Source of the DNA: Camarhynchus parvulus
Lineage: Eukaryota; Chordata; Aves; Passeriformes; Thraupidae
DNA length: 64,000 bases
Reading direction: 5' to 3'
Assembly (NCBI RefSeq): GCF_901933205.1
Contig: NC_044590.1
Span: forward strand, 11,311,501-11,375,500
Both the position numbers and the translations under genes were made by a program. This document shows, piece by piece, positions 17,241 through 31,310 of this stretch. The notes under the pieces are model-generated. The model was given only the letters and a program-made list of their open reading frames with translations. It was not told the DNA's origin and ran no database searches. The number at the start of each line of letters is the position of its first letter. Positions within the stretch are counted from its first letter, which is position 1.

Positions 17241-17689
17241 GATCTCTGTCAGTACAGAGTTGCAAGAATCACTCTTCTGCAGAGAATTTGGGAGGGAAGA
17301 CACTGTAAAACCACTGAGTGAGGGTGGCATGGTTGGAGGAGTCCAGCAGCTGCTGTGAAAGGCTCTGCCTGAGGCATTTCACTGGAGTGCAGTGCAGACA
17401 AGTTCTCCATGTGCCAGATCCCACCCTGGGGGAGGCAGGTGCAGCCCAGAATCCCTCCAAGAACAGCAGAGCTCCTGTGCATTCACAAGGGTTTGACCAA
17501 GGGCCTCCCACGCTGGGGAGGCACCCAGGAAAAGGGATTTTTGCACCATAATTGATTGCACAGCATTCCACTTCTGGTCATGCCTCTCAACTTTTCTCTT
17601 TTTAATTTGGATAGTACGTAGATTATCCTGCCCTAAAGAACTGCTCTGATCTGTGCTGTGTCTAACACAATGCAGCCCTGAACCGCACT

Positions 17690-17910
17690 GGGGGAGGGAA
17701 GTGCTTCAATGACAGCAAAAGTTAGGGAGTATTTCACTTTTACAGATCCATATATAAAAATAACGAGCTTTCCTCTGGGAGAAAAAACATCAGCTTTTAT
17801 AAAAAAGTTCCAAGCAATAATTACGATTTTATTTTTTGCCGCCCACAAAATAATGAATCACAAGCTATTCATGGCCTTTTGTGCAAGTGCTGACAGTTCT
17901 GGGGAGAGTG
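17690..17910. promoter_or_regulatory. Candidate conserved noncoding element
   Basis: The repeat-free stretch has CCATATATAAAAATAACGAG, CAATAATTACGATTTTATTT and AAATAATGAATCACAAGC. CpGs survive in otherwise AT-rich DNA. Conservation is untested. Confidence 0.25.
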
Positions 17911-18423
17911 GGGAACCTGAATCCAGCAACTGACAACACCAACAAGAAGAATACCTATCCACCAAAAAGCACTTATCAAAATAATTTGTCTTAATTACTA
18001 AAAAAATAACCTTGCAAACAATTGCCATGGATAAATTATTCCCAGCGTCCTATTCATCACATCTGATTTTGTTTAAAACAATGTGTGTAGAGATACAGGA
18101 GGAAATCCTATGAGAAACACAACTTTCTCAAAAAAGTCCTGATAAGAGGTATTATTTTATGACAGTGGAAAAGATGAAAAATATCCCCTTACAGAGCTAT
18201 CTCTGCCAGAGAAAAGAACTCACACCTTGTTTAAAGGGAATTTTTCCCTAGGAACTCTACCACAGTCCTTTCTTTCTGCAGAGCCTTGGAGTGGCAGCTT
18301 TACCACAAACTCTTCCCTGGGATATCCCAGGCACATCTCACACCACAGGATCCAGAGAAAAACCTCAAGTCTGGCCATCCTAGGGGCTGAAAACTTGTGA
18401 TTCCATCAAGGTAACCACTGACA

Positions 18424-18548
18424 TAAATAATATATTAATATAATAATATATAAATATAATAATAATATATAATATATAAATTATGCCTAAATATAACAAT
18501 ATTTTTATATAATAAATATATAAATATAATAATATTTAATATAAAATT
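18424..18548. repeat. AT-rich low-complexity tract
   Basis: About 125 bp are almost only A and T, with irregular ATATAATA/TAAATATA units. There is no clean repeat period, unlike the TTATA array at 2.9 kb. Confidence 0.9.
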
Positions 18549-19589
18549 CAACTGTGAATAAATTATGCCCTCTAAATTGACCCCAAATAGACATATATTT
18601 CTTTTTTATTATTATTTTTACAGCGTGAACTTGAACAGGTATCCTGTCCTCCAGGACCTTCACAAAGTTGCTCTGCATGCTCCAAGATCAACAGATGAGA
18701 TCCACTGTCCTATTTACAAATTTCCAAATTTGTCTATGGAACTTGTGTGGGCAAGATCCATCACTTAGGAGTAGGTGAGAGATCATGAAAACAGCTCCCA
18801 CCAGGAGAAAATAAATAAAAGACAAGCCAGCCTTTTAAAGACAAATGTGGTTTTCCTCATTATCCTTAATGAAAATTGACATATTGTGATTTAGGGTCTG
18901 ACAGCCTTCTTTAGGCTGATCACAGAGCTGAAGCTGATGGGACTTATTCTCAATTTATGGGCCTATGTGTGCAAATAAAAGAGATACAATCTGCTCTGGC
19001 ACCAACAAATCACTTGTCACAGTTTCCACTCATACAAAGGACTAAGGAAGGAATTAACATGTCACAAATGGAAATTATTGACTAATAGATGACTGAAAGC
19101 GTCCTGAATGCCTCCAGGCAAGAATATGAATAAAACAAAAGGTATCTTGGAGAAACTCTTGTTTAGACTGTTGCATATCCAATTGGGGGAAAAAAGAAAC
19201 AAAAATGTCATTGAGTTTCATTGTTTTGTTTACTTCCTTACAAAAGCTCAAGTTTCCAACACTACGCTAAACTGAAAAAAAATGAAATTTGGAGGAAAAA
19301 TATTATCTGTGCTGGATAAAAGTTCTTTTTTATGTTTATTTGACAGAAAACTATAAGCTCATTCAAGCAAATTGAGCGTAAGGTCAATTAAACATGGTGT
19401 TCTTGGATCAACAGGTTAAATTAATTAATATCTTGCTGGTTTTATCCTGACTATGTAAAAATGAATGTGTTATGCTCAGATCAGTCAGAAGCAAGAAGGA
19501 CGGGGAGACTGTAAATAAATTCATTTTCAAAAATCCTTTCCAACGGCAGGAACATAAAACGCCACTCACTCCTAGTTATTTAAACATAC

Positions 19590-19930
19590 CACTGAAAATT
19601 GGGGAATTAAACCATGAAGTGCTCTCTAGCTGGCCATAAATTTCAATTTTTCCCCTGCTTGGTGGATAATGATGCCTTGATAAGCGTCCTATTATTGATG
19701 CATCTGCAGCCCAGCTCCTGTTTGCGGAGCCGAAACGCTGCTCTGCAGCAGATGGTGGCTATTGTGTTTACACATCAGCACTTTATGTTTGCCTTCTCTC
19801 ACGTCTGCAGTAAAGAGAAGGCTGTAATTGAGTTTTTAATGGCTTTGCACATTGTTCATTAAGTTTACACGAGTGTGCTCTGACAAATGACAGCTGAAGG
19901 AACGAGGAGCCGCCGGCAGCGCCCGGCAGA
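19590..19930. promoter_or_regulatory. Candidate conserved noncoding element
   Basis: This stretch has no repeat and no long mononucleotide runs. It has a dense mix of factor-site-like words (GGATAATGATG, TGTAATTGAGTTTTTAATGG, TGACAAATGACAGCTG with MEIS/TALE-like TGACA and an E-box CAGCTG) and some CpGs. An 82-codon plus-strand open frame lies in it but shows no domain. The call rests only on sequence texture; conservation could not be tested here. Confidence 0.3.
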
Positions 19931-20254
19931 CCTTGGCTGGTGCTGTCTCACTGCTGGCTTTGAAGAGCTGAGCTGCTTCAAAAGTCAAATTACAGCAACC
20001 AGGAAAGACTTGAAAAAGAAGCTGTCAAAATGCTCTGCTGCAAAAATGAGGCTTTTAAAAGCCTGAGCACCAAACCCAGGTGTATGGTGTTGTTTTAAAG
20101 AGCAGGCTCTTCCTGACATAAAGAGGCAGGTTTGCAGCAGGTGCACCAGCCTGTTTTCAGACACAGTTGTGTTTATTGCCAGAGAACAACTCTATCTCCC
20201 GGAAAGTGAGTCTGACACCTGTCCTTGTTAAGGCAGAACAAGGCAACATGGGAT

Positions 20255-20535
20255 AATCTGGGCTGAAGGGGCCTCAGGCCAAGCCCCTGCTCAAAGCAGG
20301 ATCAGCCCTGAGCTTACCACTGAGCCTTCCATGCCTCCCCAGAGGATTGCCCATCCCCTCTGGAAAACCTCCTCCACTGCTTGACTACCCTCATATTTTT
20401 TCCCTTTTATTCAGTCCAAAACCTCTCATTTCCAGTTAGATCCTGTGTCTCTCATCCTCCAGGCACCTGCTGTGGTACAAACTAACCCAGCGCTCCTGAT
20501 CCCCTCCTGGTAGGAAAGGATTTGTGAGGTGAGGC
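20255..20535 (-). mobile_element. Probable old CR1 fragment
   Basis: GGGCCTCAGGCCAAGCCCCT, GCTCAAAGCAGGATCAG and a later CCACTGCTTGACTACCCTCA block match, in diverged form, the reverse complement of an old CR1 3' end. Limits are approximate. Confidence 0.55.
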
Positions 20536-23500
20536 TTCGCTTTGCAGGAGTGCTCTGACCCTTTCCCAGTATCCCATTCCCTGGGGACAGGAGTGGGGGC
20601 ACTTCAGTACCTCATACACTGAGACAGAACATGGGAGCCTTTCCCTTTTTCCATCCTTTATCACAGGGATGTGCAGAAGCACAGATCAGAGCAAGGGGTC
20701 TCTCTGAACTGCCTCCAAGTCACTCTGAAGGCCACAGAACAGACACTGAACACTCCATATGTTAAGTATGACAAAAAATGTTTGTAGACAATATAACAAA
20801 AGTCCATCTACCTCCACAGTTAGTTTCCAGCAGTGGCAAAGCAGCCACCTTAAGCAGAATATAAGAATTCTTCACAGGGTGCTGTGAAGCAGAATTTACC
20901 ATTCCAATCTTCTGACATAATATAAAGATTTTTTTTAAGTCAAGAGCTGCATTAACCCCATTTATTAATTAGCCACAGAATGATCTTTCTCTCATCATTT
21001 TTGTTGAGTCAGGAGTAAGACTCTGTCAATGAGCTCTGGAGTTTGATTATACTTTGTGCTGGTGAAAATAAATTAATATTTCCATGCGCTTTAAGATTCT
21101 GTAACTTAATTTGTATCTCTTATTTCATGAAATTTATGATTACCTACCTGCTGCACATTTCCTACATTTTTACATCCATTTTTGTGTATAACACTGGAAA
21201 AAGGCTCAGAAATCTCTTCCCCTCACTGATGTACTACAGACAGCAGCGTTTGTACAAACCCAGAAATTCTAAATTTCATAAGCACATCCCTTTTCCATGT
21301 ATTAGGGCAAAATCAAACCCATGGGGTTTAATTCTTAAATGTGAGTCATACTGAATTAATTTAGCTATGAAATTGTTTGATTCGCTGGTAAATATGAATA
21401 TAAATGGCAATGAGTTCAGTATCATTCATGAGGACAATTCATTCACTTGGGAAATTGTTGGATAATAAGGAAGAATTTTTTAAAGAGACAGTCTGCTGTT
21501 TGTAAAAAGCTTTTCTTCTGGAAATGAATGCTATTAAAAGTATTATGATTTTGGGAGATTTTTGTAAGAAAAATCTTCTCAGAATGAGACTGATCTCATA
21601 TTACCTCAAAAATATTTGCTGTAGATATTTAAAGTAAAGATTGTCACATAAACACTTTCTCAGTCCTCCCTGAGAGATGAAGTGTGTGCAAAAGTGGTTC
21701 TGCTTTGCCCACTTCCAAAAGGCCTTGGGAGGGGAGAAGCTTGCAGCGCCTTTGCTTTATACATAAAACCAAATAATTGTGGGACTATGCTCAGAATTAG
21801 GAAAAGCAGGTTCCCACAGGTCCATGGCTGCCAGCTGCAGACTTTTCCACTGATTCCACAGCCTGAGCCATGGAATGACTGAGCCCTGCATGACTGCTGC
21901 ATTTCAGTGTGTGCCCAGACACCGCTGCCCACAAAACACGAGTGCTTTGTTATCAAACTGCACTCCTCTTACAAATGCTGTCCAAAGCCTGAATCGTGGT
22001 GACCCACAGACACTGAAAGATGCTCACAACCCAGAATTGATGCCTTATGAAGGCTACACCCAAGATGAACCAAAACGGTCCCAAAATGCACGAGCGGGCA
22101 TGGGGTCTCTCCCTTGGATCAGTTCTGCTCCATTTGCATCTTGCAGTTCATTGTCCCATTTCAGCTTTAGCCCATCCAGTCCCACCCTGCTTGTTTTTCT
22201 CTCTTCAGCCCACGGTGTTTGTGCTCTTGGGCTGAGATTTGGATCATTTGTCCTTGGTGCCCAGCTGGAGCAGGAATTGTTTGATCTCCCTGCTCTGTGA
22301 AGAGAGCTCACCATCCCCTCAAATGAAGCTTACAATTACACACTAAAGCAGCACAGAATCTGAAAAATACAGAAGCTAAAACCTGAGGCATCAGAATTGT
22401 GTCCAGCCAAGGGGCAGCTTCCCTTTATCCCCCCTGAAGTTAATGCTGAAGAAAGGATCATCTACTGCAGAGGCTTCACCAGCCTGGATGGGGAAGATTA
22501 AACTACCCCTGAGAGAAGAAACAAGTCAAAACTACATCATGGATTACAAAGAAAAAAAAAATAAAAATCACATTTTAATGACTTTCTGGTGATTCAGAGT
22601 CACCAAACCCTCTTCAACTACAAAATCCATATGGGAGGTGATCAAGTGACAAATAAGCCAACAAATGCCTAATTAGCAGAGGGCTTTAAGGGGGATAATG
22701 GGATTCCTGCAAGAGGCTGTGAAGCAGGGACTTGGGAAGGAGTCCACTTGTTAATGGGATGCTCTTTTAACCTTGCAAGATTATTTAAATCAATAATAAA
22801 AATAGCTGCTTCTGTTGCTAAAAGCATTCTTCCAGCAGTGTAACATTTTGTGCAACTTTTGGTCACATCACTCTGTGGCCTTGACAAGGACAGCCAACGA
22901 CACAGACTGAGAGATTTGCAATAGAAAGATAAAGTTCAGGATTCTGGATCTGACTTCATAATTTCCTCAGTGACACAGGTTTTTATTCCTTATTGGCCTG
23001 GAGAAAATTCAACTGAAACACGAAGACAGAATTCTTAAGAATAGCAATGAAAAGCAGCACTTGGGAGAGTGAGAGTATCCAACACAGAAGAGACAAGGGG
23101 AAGTTTTTAAGCACAGGAGGGATTTATTGCCTCAGTTTTTCACCATGGCATAATCTAGAAGTGCAAGAAAACTGACTGTAACACCTCAGAAGTGACAAGG
23201 CAGAAAAAAGAAATAACAGCTCTTTCTCTATTGCCTGTTTCTGGCCTCACCTATAGGCCAGAGTGGTCTCGAGTAGTCTGTACTCCATATATAAACCTGT
23301 TGGATCCAGTGTGGAAAATCAGCTCCAAAAAATGAATTCTCATTGCTGTGGACACGAACACAGCAATGATACCTCACTGCACTTCCAGCCATTTGTTCTA
23401 AAGACATTTGTTGAGTCAGTGAGCTCCTGAAGGCATTGACATCGAACATTTCTAGTCTATAACAAGCACTGCACAGTTTATCACAAAGATTCATGACATT

Positions 23501-23735
23501 TCTCACTTCAGTGGTGCAAGGTGATCCAGCATGGCTTTCCACCTGCATCTCTAGAGCACAGAGATGTCCTTTCCTCCCTAAAAACCACCAGCTAGAATAG
23601 CATCAGAGCTCCAATCACATTTCCCTCTCCACCAACAAACTCACATTTTTATTTACAACACAAATCATTGTCCATGAGAATTCAGGAGAACACCTCTGTT
23701 CTACAGCTACAGCCATGTGGCAGCTCTTCTGTGTA

Positions 23736-23900
23736 TCAGAGAATCCCAGAATGATTTGGGTTGGAAGGAACCTTAAAAAACATTTAATTCCACATTCTTG
23801 CCATGGGCAGGGACACCTTCCACTATCCCACATTGCTCCAAGCCCCGTCCAGCCTGGCCTTGGACACTTCCAGGGATGGAGTGTCCACATGCACAATATA
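23736..23900 (-). mobile_element. CR1 LINE 3' end
   Basis: ATCAGAGAATCCCAGAATG, TTTGGGTTGGAAGGAACCTT and GCCATGGGCAGGGACACCTT give a reverse-strand CR1 3' end, in the sense orientation of PTPRT. Confidence 0.93.
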
Positions 23901-24079
23901 TCTCATGCTTCTCTCTAGAGTCCACTGCTATTTCTAGAACTTTCCTCCCATATTTTGTTAACTTTTCTTTAATAAAAGCCCAAGTGCCACAGCTGAGAGC
24001 CTGGGTTCACTGAGACGCAGAAACTTATGTGTGCTGTAGAATCAGAAACAATTCCATAAATCTCAGCAGTGAGAAACTT

Positions 24080-24570
24080 TTTTAATAGACTCATTGCCAG
24101 CATTCACTATTGCTAAGGTCACTGCAGTAGTTTCCTTCAACAGTGTCCTTATTCTATTATTTACAAGCATGGTATAAATTGTTTGGCAGCGATATTAAAA
24201 ATAGGAGTCCATTAACAATGGAGTTACGCCAGTCTATCAGGTAATGGCATTTGTAATAAAAAACATACAATTTGCTGTAAACAATAGTCAAGAATTCTCT
24301 GCAAATTTAATTTTGTTATGTGATTATCTTTCAAAACTGATGAAAATGTACACTAAAACTTGCAAACTGAAGAGCTTTATTTGCTTTTCATTTCCAGTAG
24401 CCTGACAACTACTTATCCTACCAATCAGTAGCTTAACACTTTGGTAAAATATAGGCAAGTGATTTAAACAGTTAATAATGTTTATGTAATTAAATGGGCA
24501 AGTAAAAAATAGGCGTAATAGCCATTATCCAACATAATATCTTCATTTAATGGCATCAAAATTCCTGTTC
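24080..24570. promoter_or_regulatory. Candidate conserved noncoding element
   Basis: About 490 bp of repeat-free AT-rich sequence is rich in homeodomain-like TAAT words (TGGCATTTGTAATAAAAAAC, GTTAATAATG, TGTAATTAAATGG) and a SOX-like AACAATGG. A texture-based guess only. Confidence 0.27.
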
Positions 24571-27019
24571 TTAACACCCAAGAGCTATATCGCAGCTGAA
24601 CCTTGAAAGTGAAGTCCAGGAGACATTGTGGGGACAGGAGTCACAACCTCTGCTCAAAGGCTCTTCCACAGATGTTGCTCAAGAAGGCTCAGGATTCAGC
24701 AGAATTCACCATCCCTTCCTCACTTGATTTAACCTGGGGCATAACCTGCTGCCAAATGCACCTCTCTCTCTCAATACTAACAGGAGAGGAGTTCAGAGGA
24801 AATGGTCAGTGCTTTTTGAGCAAGTAATTGCTGCTTATTCTGTGTGCCTCAGCTTTGTATTCAAACACAGTGCTTATTTTTAAAATTAAATTCTGTATCC
24901 TGTCAAAACCCTATGGTTAAAAATAAAAAACTCTCCAAGCAGGTGGATACAGATGCAAAGAGCACATGTTTTAGGTTGGTGACTACAAGCAGCTGAATAA
25001 TTAAATCGCTGCATCTCAGCCACTGCAACATCAGCTCTCCTTGGAGGGGGCAGCAAGCCAAAAAAGTCTGGCGCTTCCCAGGGTAAAACCTCTCTCCAGA
25101 AACAGGATCTGATATGCTTAAATGTACATGACATGCACAAAATTTGGATTAAAAAGTCAGGTTTCCAGTGCTCTCTATCCCATGAAGATCTGATTTATGT
25201 AATGGTGAAAAGACACAGAAAACAACTTCTAATAACACATGATTATCCTTACAGACTGCTCTGCATCACCCAGATCCAGTGGCTGATCAATTAAGTCCTT
25301 ACAAATCTAACAAGAATCCTTTGCAAAGGCAGCCTTTGTTCTCGACTTTTATTTTGTGTTGATCTTATTTTCCAACTCGTTTTCTTCTCTGAGCACATAC
25401 TTTTATTTTTGCCTAATCCTCTCCCCTAACAACAATGTAAAAGATGAAGGACAGACTACAAACTCCATTCTGCCTCCTTCTCCCTTCCCAAAGATGCAGC
25501 AGCAGTTGGCTGCAGCCTCTTGTGTAAGAGGTGCATGGATGAATGGTTCCAGGTTCACAACAAGGAATTACGATTATAATAATAATTCATAATTGAATTT
25601 ATTTAATTTGGCTACTCTGAAGCTGCTGAGGTTGAATGCTCTCAGGTGGTTACCCTGGTGTTGTTCAAGGTTCTCAGGCTCCAGTCTACTGTGTCTAAAA
25701 AAAGCCTCTGTGTCTCCAAAGCCTTGCTAGACCATCAGCTGAGACAGCTCTACCCAGAGCCTCCTGCTCGTGGCAAGTTAATAAACTGTGCTTATCTTCG
25801 TGCTGCTGTGGTTAATTAAAACTGACATCAAATCTAAATTGCTGGGCCAGTTGGACCCTAAAGGTTGAACCAACAAGGGCTTTGTGGAAACCACTCTTGA
25901 ATTGCCTTTGGCATCAGCCAGGCAGCTGCCAGAAGTATTTTGGTGCAAACATCACTTTTCTGGGCAGCACTGAGCTCCACAGCTCAGGCACATATTTATT
26001 TTCAATACATTGGGCTCTCTGTTTGCTTAATCATTAAAGACAAATAGCTAAATATATTTTATTACATAATTCTAGAGTATTAGGAGCGGTTTCCATGTCA
26101 GCCAGAATTAAATGTCTCATTAGCAGGCATGCAGCTCCATTGCCAGCCAACATTTATGTTCTCTGCAGCTCAGCTAACATTTCCATATGTTTTGTATATG
26201 TAACATTTTCTAGGAAACTGCAGAGGGATTATTACCTTTTCTATTTGTGACAGAAAGCACATATTAAATGTAATGCCAAAAGGCAACCAGAGCAAATGTC
26301 GTCTGAAAAGGAATTGTGTCTTCAATTTTACATAACTCTGCTCTAACCATATGGTCACTTCTGTGTACATCTAAGAAATCAACACTACAGCTCCAAACTC
26401 AGAATATGTTAAAGGTCAAAGGCTGAGCTATTTTTTGCACCAAATTTTCAACTTTGATGAGCTCAGTTTCTGAGCACTGGGTGCTGCTGAAGTCACTGCT
26501 GCTATTCTGGGAGAGCTGCAGCATAGCCAAGGATGGAATTTGGCAGAGTGGGCTCAAAAATAATTAAGGCCATCTCACAAGCCACCACAGAGGATGGCAG
26601 CACAACAATTTCTGCAAAGGAGCAGCTCCAAAGTGCCAGAGCAGAGGCTGGTGCAGCCCCAGTGGGGTGTGCTGGCACAGGGGGAAGGAGCCACGGCCAG
26701 CCCACGCCTTTCCCAGCTGTGATCACCAGCATTTGCTCATTCCCATGGGAACTAAATTACACCACATTTTTCTTCTAAACTCACTGTTTGTTTGCCTAGC
26801 TTAACTCCTGTTAGACCTGCAGCAGCCTAAACAGGGGGGCTGCTACCAGCACCCTCTTTTCCAGGGGATTGTAGCGTTCAGGGGGACATTGTTCAGCTGA
26901 ATGGTTCTGACTTATATTTCAAAAAAAAGAGAAAAGGAAATGCCAGCTTGAAGCAGCTCAGTTGCCCAGAGTGGCTGGTCCTGGTGTTCACAGAAGGTGC
27001 CTAAGTCTCTGTGATAACA

Positions 27020-27620
27020 GGCTAATTTAATCCAAATAGCAGCTATTTCTTCATCAAATTATTAATTTGGTGACTGGTTCACACCACAACACAGTGTTTG
27101 TGCTTAAAGAAATCCAAAACCACACAGTTATAATTAAAGATTATTAAACTATCCATCATTACACCAATCATCATTTAAGGAAACATCTGATAGCACTGAA
27201 ACTTGACAAGTATTTCTGCTCAAATAACTTGAAACTTGTGTTTAGTAACAAAGCATTTTTTGAGTAGCTTGAAACATGCTGCCTTTGAGCCACTGTATAC
27301 GTGCCCCTGCTTTAATCAAATAGCCTCTGTACACTTATAGGACACATAATTTGCAATATTTTATCATGTTTCACTTCTTGGTCTTTTTGATATTAGGCAG
27401 AAACAGCATTACCAGTATCTACAAAGGCTGTTAGTCCCATGTGCTTTTTGAGCTGGCTGCCTGTGTAAACATTTTTTACTAAATTGCCCAAAAGTACAGA
27501 GGGATTTATTTCCTGTGGACTGCAGTTCATTTAGAAATAAACAGTGTTATGTGCATGTTGTTAAATTTGTATTAGAAATTAATGGTAGCTACTGAATCAC
27601 ATTTTCTAGTCCTGATTTTC
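27020..27620. promoter_or_regulatory. Candidate conserved noncoding element
   Basis: Repeat-free, TAAT-rich sequence includes ATAATTAAAGATTATTAAAC, ACCAATCATCATTTAAGG and ACTGTATACGTGCCCC. A weak call made on texture alone. Confidence 0.2.
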
Positions 27621-28849
27621 CTGCTGAAAACCAACAGGGCAGGATACTACCAGAGCCATTCTGAGCTCTGCAGGCCACGGCAGATGGACTTGATAGCACT
27701 GCTTGGATGGGAGCTTCAAATATTGTAACTGCTGAGTTCCCTGATCCATCTAAATCCACCTTTTTCCTGTGGTTCCTGCCTCAGCAAAATGATTGGTTCA
27801 GATGGCCAGGAATACATTGAGTTTGTAGAGTAAGCAGAGTTCATAGTATTCACCAAAAATCAGAAGCTCTTTATGATAAACTGCCCCCAGCCTGCCCCAA
27901 TCTGACGAGCTGTTAGCTTATCTCTATTTCCTCACAGCCCCCCACACCTTTTTCTCTCAATGCTACTTTAGTTATCCAATTGTCCATATTTTCTCACAGA
28001 ATGGAATTTAATGCATTATTAGGAAGGACATGTGGGCCATCAGTTGTGAACCCTCTGACACTTTTGACTATTTGCTGTCTGCACTCGCCTTCAAAACCCA
28101 CAGGGAGTTTTGTTTCCCCCTGAGGATTACTTTAGATAATAAACTCTGAAAGGTATTTCAAAAGCTCTGAAATAAATCCAGTTTAAATCCGTTATTACAC
28201 TGGCACAGTAATTTCTGCACAATAGAAAGCCAGAGTTTTCCTCTGCAAAGGTTCTGATGCTGAGTCTGCCGTGCTGGACCCACCCTAAATGGATTCATCT
28301 TTTTATTATTGTTTTGATCATTTTCCCTCCAAGCTTCCTGGAATTATCCCCATTTTCTCTTCTTCAAAGAAAAAATTCCCACTGCTTTTCTATTTACTGC
28401 TCAGTTAAACAGCTATGAAAGAAATACATCAGCAAAGCAGGCACTTCACTCCAAAATCCCCTCAGATGATCCAAGACTTGTTGTTCCTCACCAAAATGAT
28501 AACCAGTCGTTTGCCCAACACTTCCTCGCTCTGACATCCACCAGAAAGGTCCATAAAAAGACACAGTAATTTCTAGAATTAACACTAGTGCAAAGTAATC
28601 ATTTGGAGCCTCTGAAGCGTGCATTTTTCTCTAAGTGAAGCAGTTAATTACTGCTGTTCTCACTGACTCACCAGTTCCCATTTCCTGCAACTAGGAGATT
28701 TAAATAAACCTAGAATCTCCTATTCTTATTCTCAGCTTCTCTCTTCACCCCAGTTTCAAGTCCCTACACTACAGTTTGAAATTATTCTTAGTAGACTCCT
28801 TTTCATTTTGGAGACTTGAATGCCATTTTTATCCTCAAAGTTTACATTT

Positions 28850-29210
28850 ATTTGAAAAGCTGAGAGATTTGGGGCTACTCAGCCAGGAGAAGAGAAGGTC
28901 CTGGGTAGACCTTAGAGCCCCTTCCAGAACCTAAATGGGCTCCAAGAGAGCTGGAAAGGGACCTGTGAACAGGGGGGATAGTTTTAAACCGTCAGAGGGC
29001 AGAGTTAGATGGATTTTAGGAGGAAATTCCTCCCTGTGAGGGTGCCCAGAGCAGCTGTGGGTGCCCCTGGATCCCTGCAAGTGTCCAAGGCCAGGCTGGA
29101 CAGGGCTTGGAGCAACCTGGGACAGGGGAAGGTGTTCCTGCCCATGGTAAGGGGCGGGATGGGATCTCTGTGGTCTCTTCCAACCCAACTACCATGATTC
29201 TGTGTTTGAA
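28850..29210 (+). mobile_element. CR1 LINE 3' end, about 360 bp
   Basis: GGAGAAGAGAAGGTCCTGGG, CCAGAGCAGCTGTGGGTGCC and TCTCTTCCAACCCAACTACC lead to an ATGATTCTGTG tail. It is antisense to PTPRT. Confidence 0.92.
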
Positions 29211-31211
29211 ACACATCCAGATCCACACTACAGCTGGCAGTAACTTCCTGTGTACAGACTCATCTGAATTCTTCCACTGGAAGCAATGGCAAGATCTGCA
29301 CGCCCTTCAGTTAAAAACCAGCTCTCTGACACACTTTCAATTCACTAATTCTATTTATCAAAATTGCTGTAATTTAAGCAGGTGTAAAACATTTGGGGGG
29401 ATTACACATTTTGCTCATTAACAGACAAAGAATACCGAGAGATGTTCCTGGCATAAATAGGAATAAAAACTAAAGTTCTAAATTAAACATCTTGGAACAA
29501 TATAAAACACTGTGGCTTGATTGGATGTTAGGCAATTACAGCAGAGCATTTCAGATGGCCAAGAGGTAAAGTAGAAACTTCTGTCATGTTTTAGAACCTG
29601 AATGCAGCTTCAGTCCTGGCAGGACTTCAAAAGGGAACAGAGATTTTTCCACAGGCAAGGCTTATCCTACAATTCCAACACTTTGCAGTTGAAACAGGTT
29701 GTAAACACCTTGAGTAGAAGGAACTCAAATTAAAACACACTTGAGCAGTTCTCTGGGGTTCTGATCCTGCTCTAAATGACCCAGACAAATGAAGCTCCCC
29801 CTGAACTCAGCATGATCAGCATCAGTGCCAAATTATTAACAAGCATTTTCTCAGTAGGATTATCTAGCCCTGAAAAATAATTACCCCTCACAGCCTTGCA
29901 AACAAACAAGCCATTTATGTAGGATTTACACTGAGTTAGCTCACAAATTCCTACACACAGCCTGACCTTCTAAGCATGCAGACACAGTTAAGCTTGCAGT
30001 TTTTTCATTAATCTCTGCTACACAAATCTAATCCAGGATGATATTCCTACTCCTCCCAGTTTAATATAAATTCTACCCTTACTGAAGAGTTGTGTTCTAG
30101 ACAGTTCCAAGCATGACATTGTTCTGATATGGATTTGGGGATGGAGATTTTCCCAACATCCACATCCAGCTCATTTTTAGAAGATGGTTTAAACAGTTCT
30201 AGCAAAAGCCAGGATGATTTTCATTCAGCTTTTCACTTGTAAATTCCAACTGAGTTGAAGGAATAGAATTTGGATGCCATCCTCCACATGCAGACACACA
30301 AACACACACCCCAGGTTCCTGTCAGCCTTTGGACATGAGAGTTTTTAATCCATGGACAATAATAGTGTAATTTGAGATGTACATTAGATTTACCCAAATC
30401 ATACACAGTGTGACAGATATTCACTGTGCTTCTGCCACTAGAAATGCCACTTGGTGTCACTTATTCCTTTGGCTGTCTTGACAATACCACACCAAGCATT
30501 AAAGAGATGCCTGGCTTGTAAGGAAATTCAGCAATATCTCTTGATAAACATGTGTGTCTCTGCATGTCACAGTTACAAGTTGCTGATATTTCCCTGAAGA
30601 GATTAAAGCTCTCAGATCTCTTCATGCAAGAAAACTACCCTGGTAACTTTATATTTTACAGATACATCCCCAAATCTTCAAAGTATTTGTCAAGTAAGTG
30701 TTCAGAACTCTTTTCTGATCTGTGCAGAACACAGGTAGCCCGAGAATCAGCAGGATACTTCAACCTAAACCATCTTGGCTCAAGAAGGCAACTCCAAAAG
30801 AAAACTGAGTGCCCCTGTTGTCTTTCAGATTGCACTCAACCAGACAGATTAGTGAAAAAAAATCACAGGAGAAATAAGAAAACATCTTCAAATGCATAAA
30901 TGAATAAGATTCCTTCCTCCAATAGTTCAAAATAAAACAGATCATTACAAAATCTTCTTTATTAACATTACTTAAGCTTGCAACACAGTCCAAAAAACAG
31001 GCACTTAAAAATGCAGCAGTGTTAACAGCAAAAACCTGGGACAGATCTTTTACAGCTCCCATTCCAGAAGACAGATTGGCTGCTGCTGGTGTTTCACATC
31101 CTCCATGCACAGGGCTAGAATGACACTCCCCTCACAGATTAAACCCTAATAAAGACTAAATTAGGAAGTTTATACTCCTGAAAAACAATTGCTGAAATGA
31201 TCTCTGTGTGT

Positions 31212-31310
31212 ATCACAGAATCACAGAACAGCTTGGGTTGGAAAGGACCTTAAGGATCATCTAATTCCAACCTCCTTGGCCACAACAGGTTGGCAACAGC
31301 AGTTTTTGCC
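31212..31310 (-). mobile_element. CR1 LINE 3' end fragment
   Basis: ATCACAGAATCACAGAACAG followed by TTGGGTTGGAAAGGACCTTA and AATTCCAACCTCCTTGGCC is a short reverse-strand CR1 terminus. Confidence 0.9.

Noticed and set aside
23228..23548. 106-codon minus-strand open frame
   Set aside because: Slightly protein-like in appearance, but there is no known motif and it does not fit the missing MAM half.
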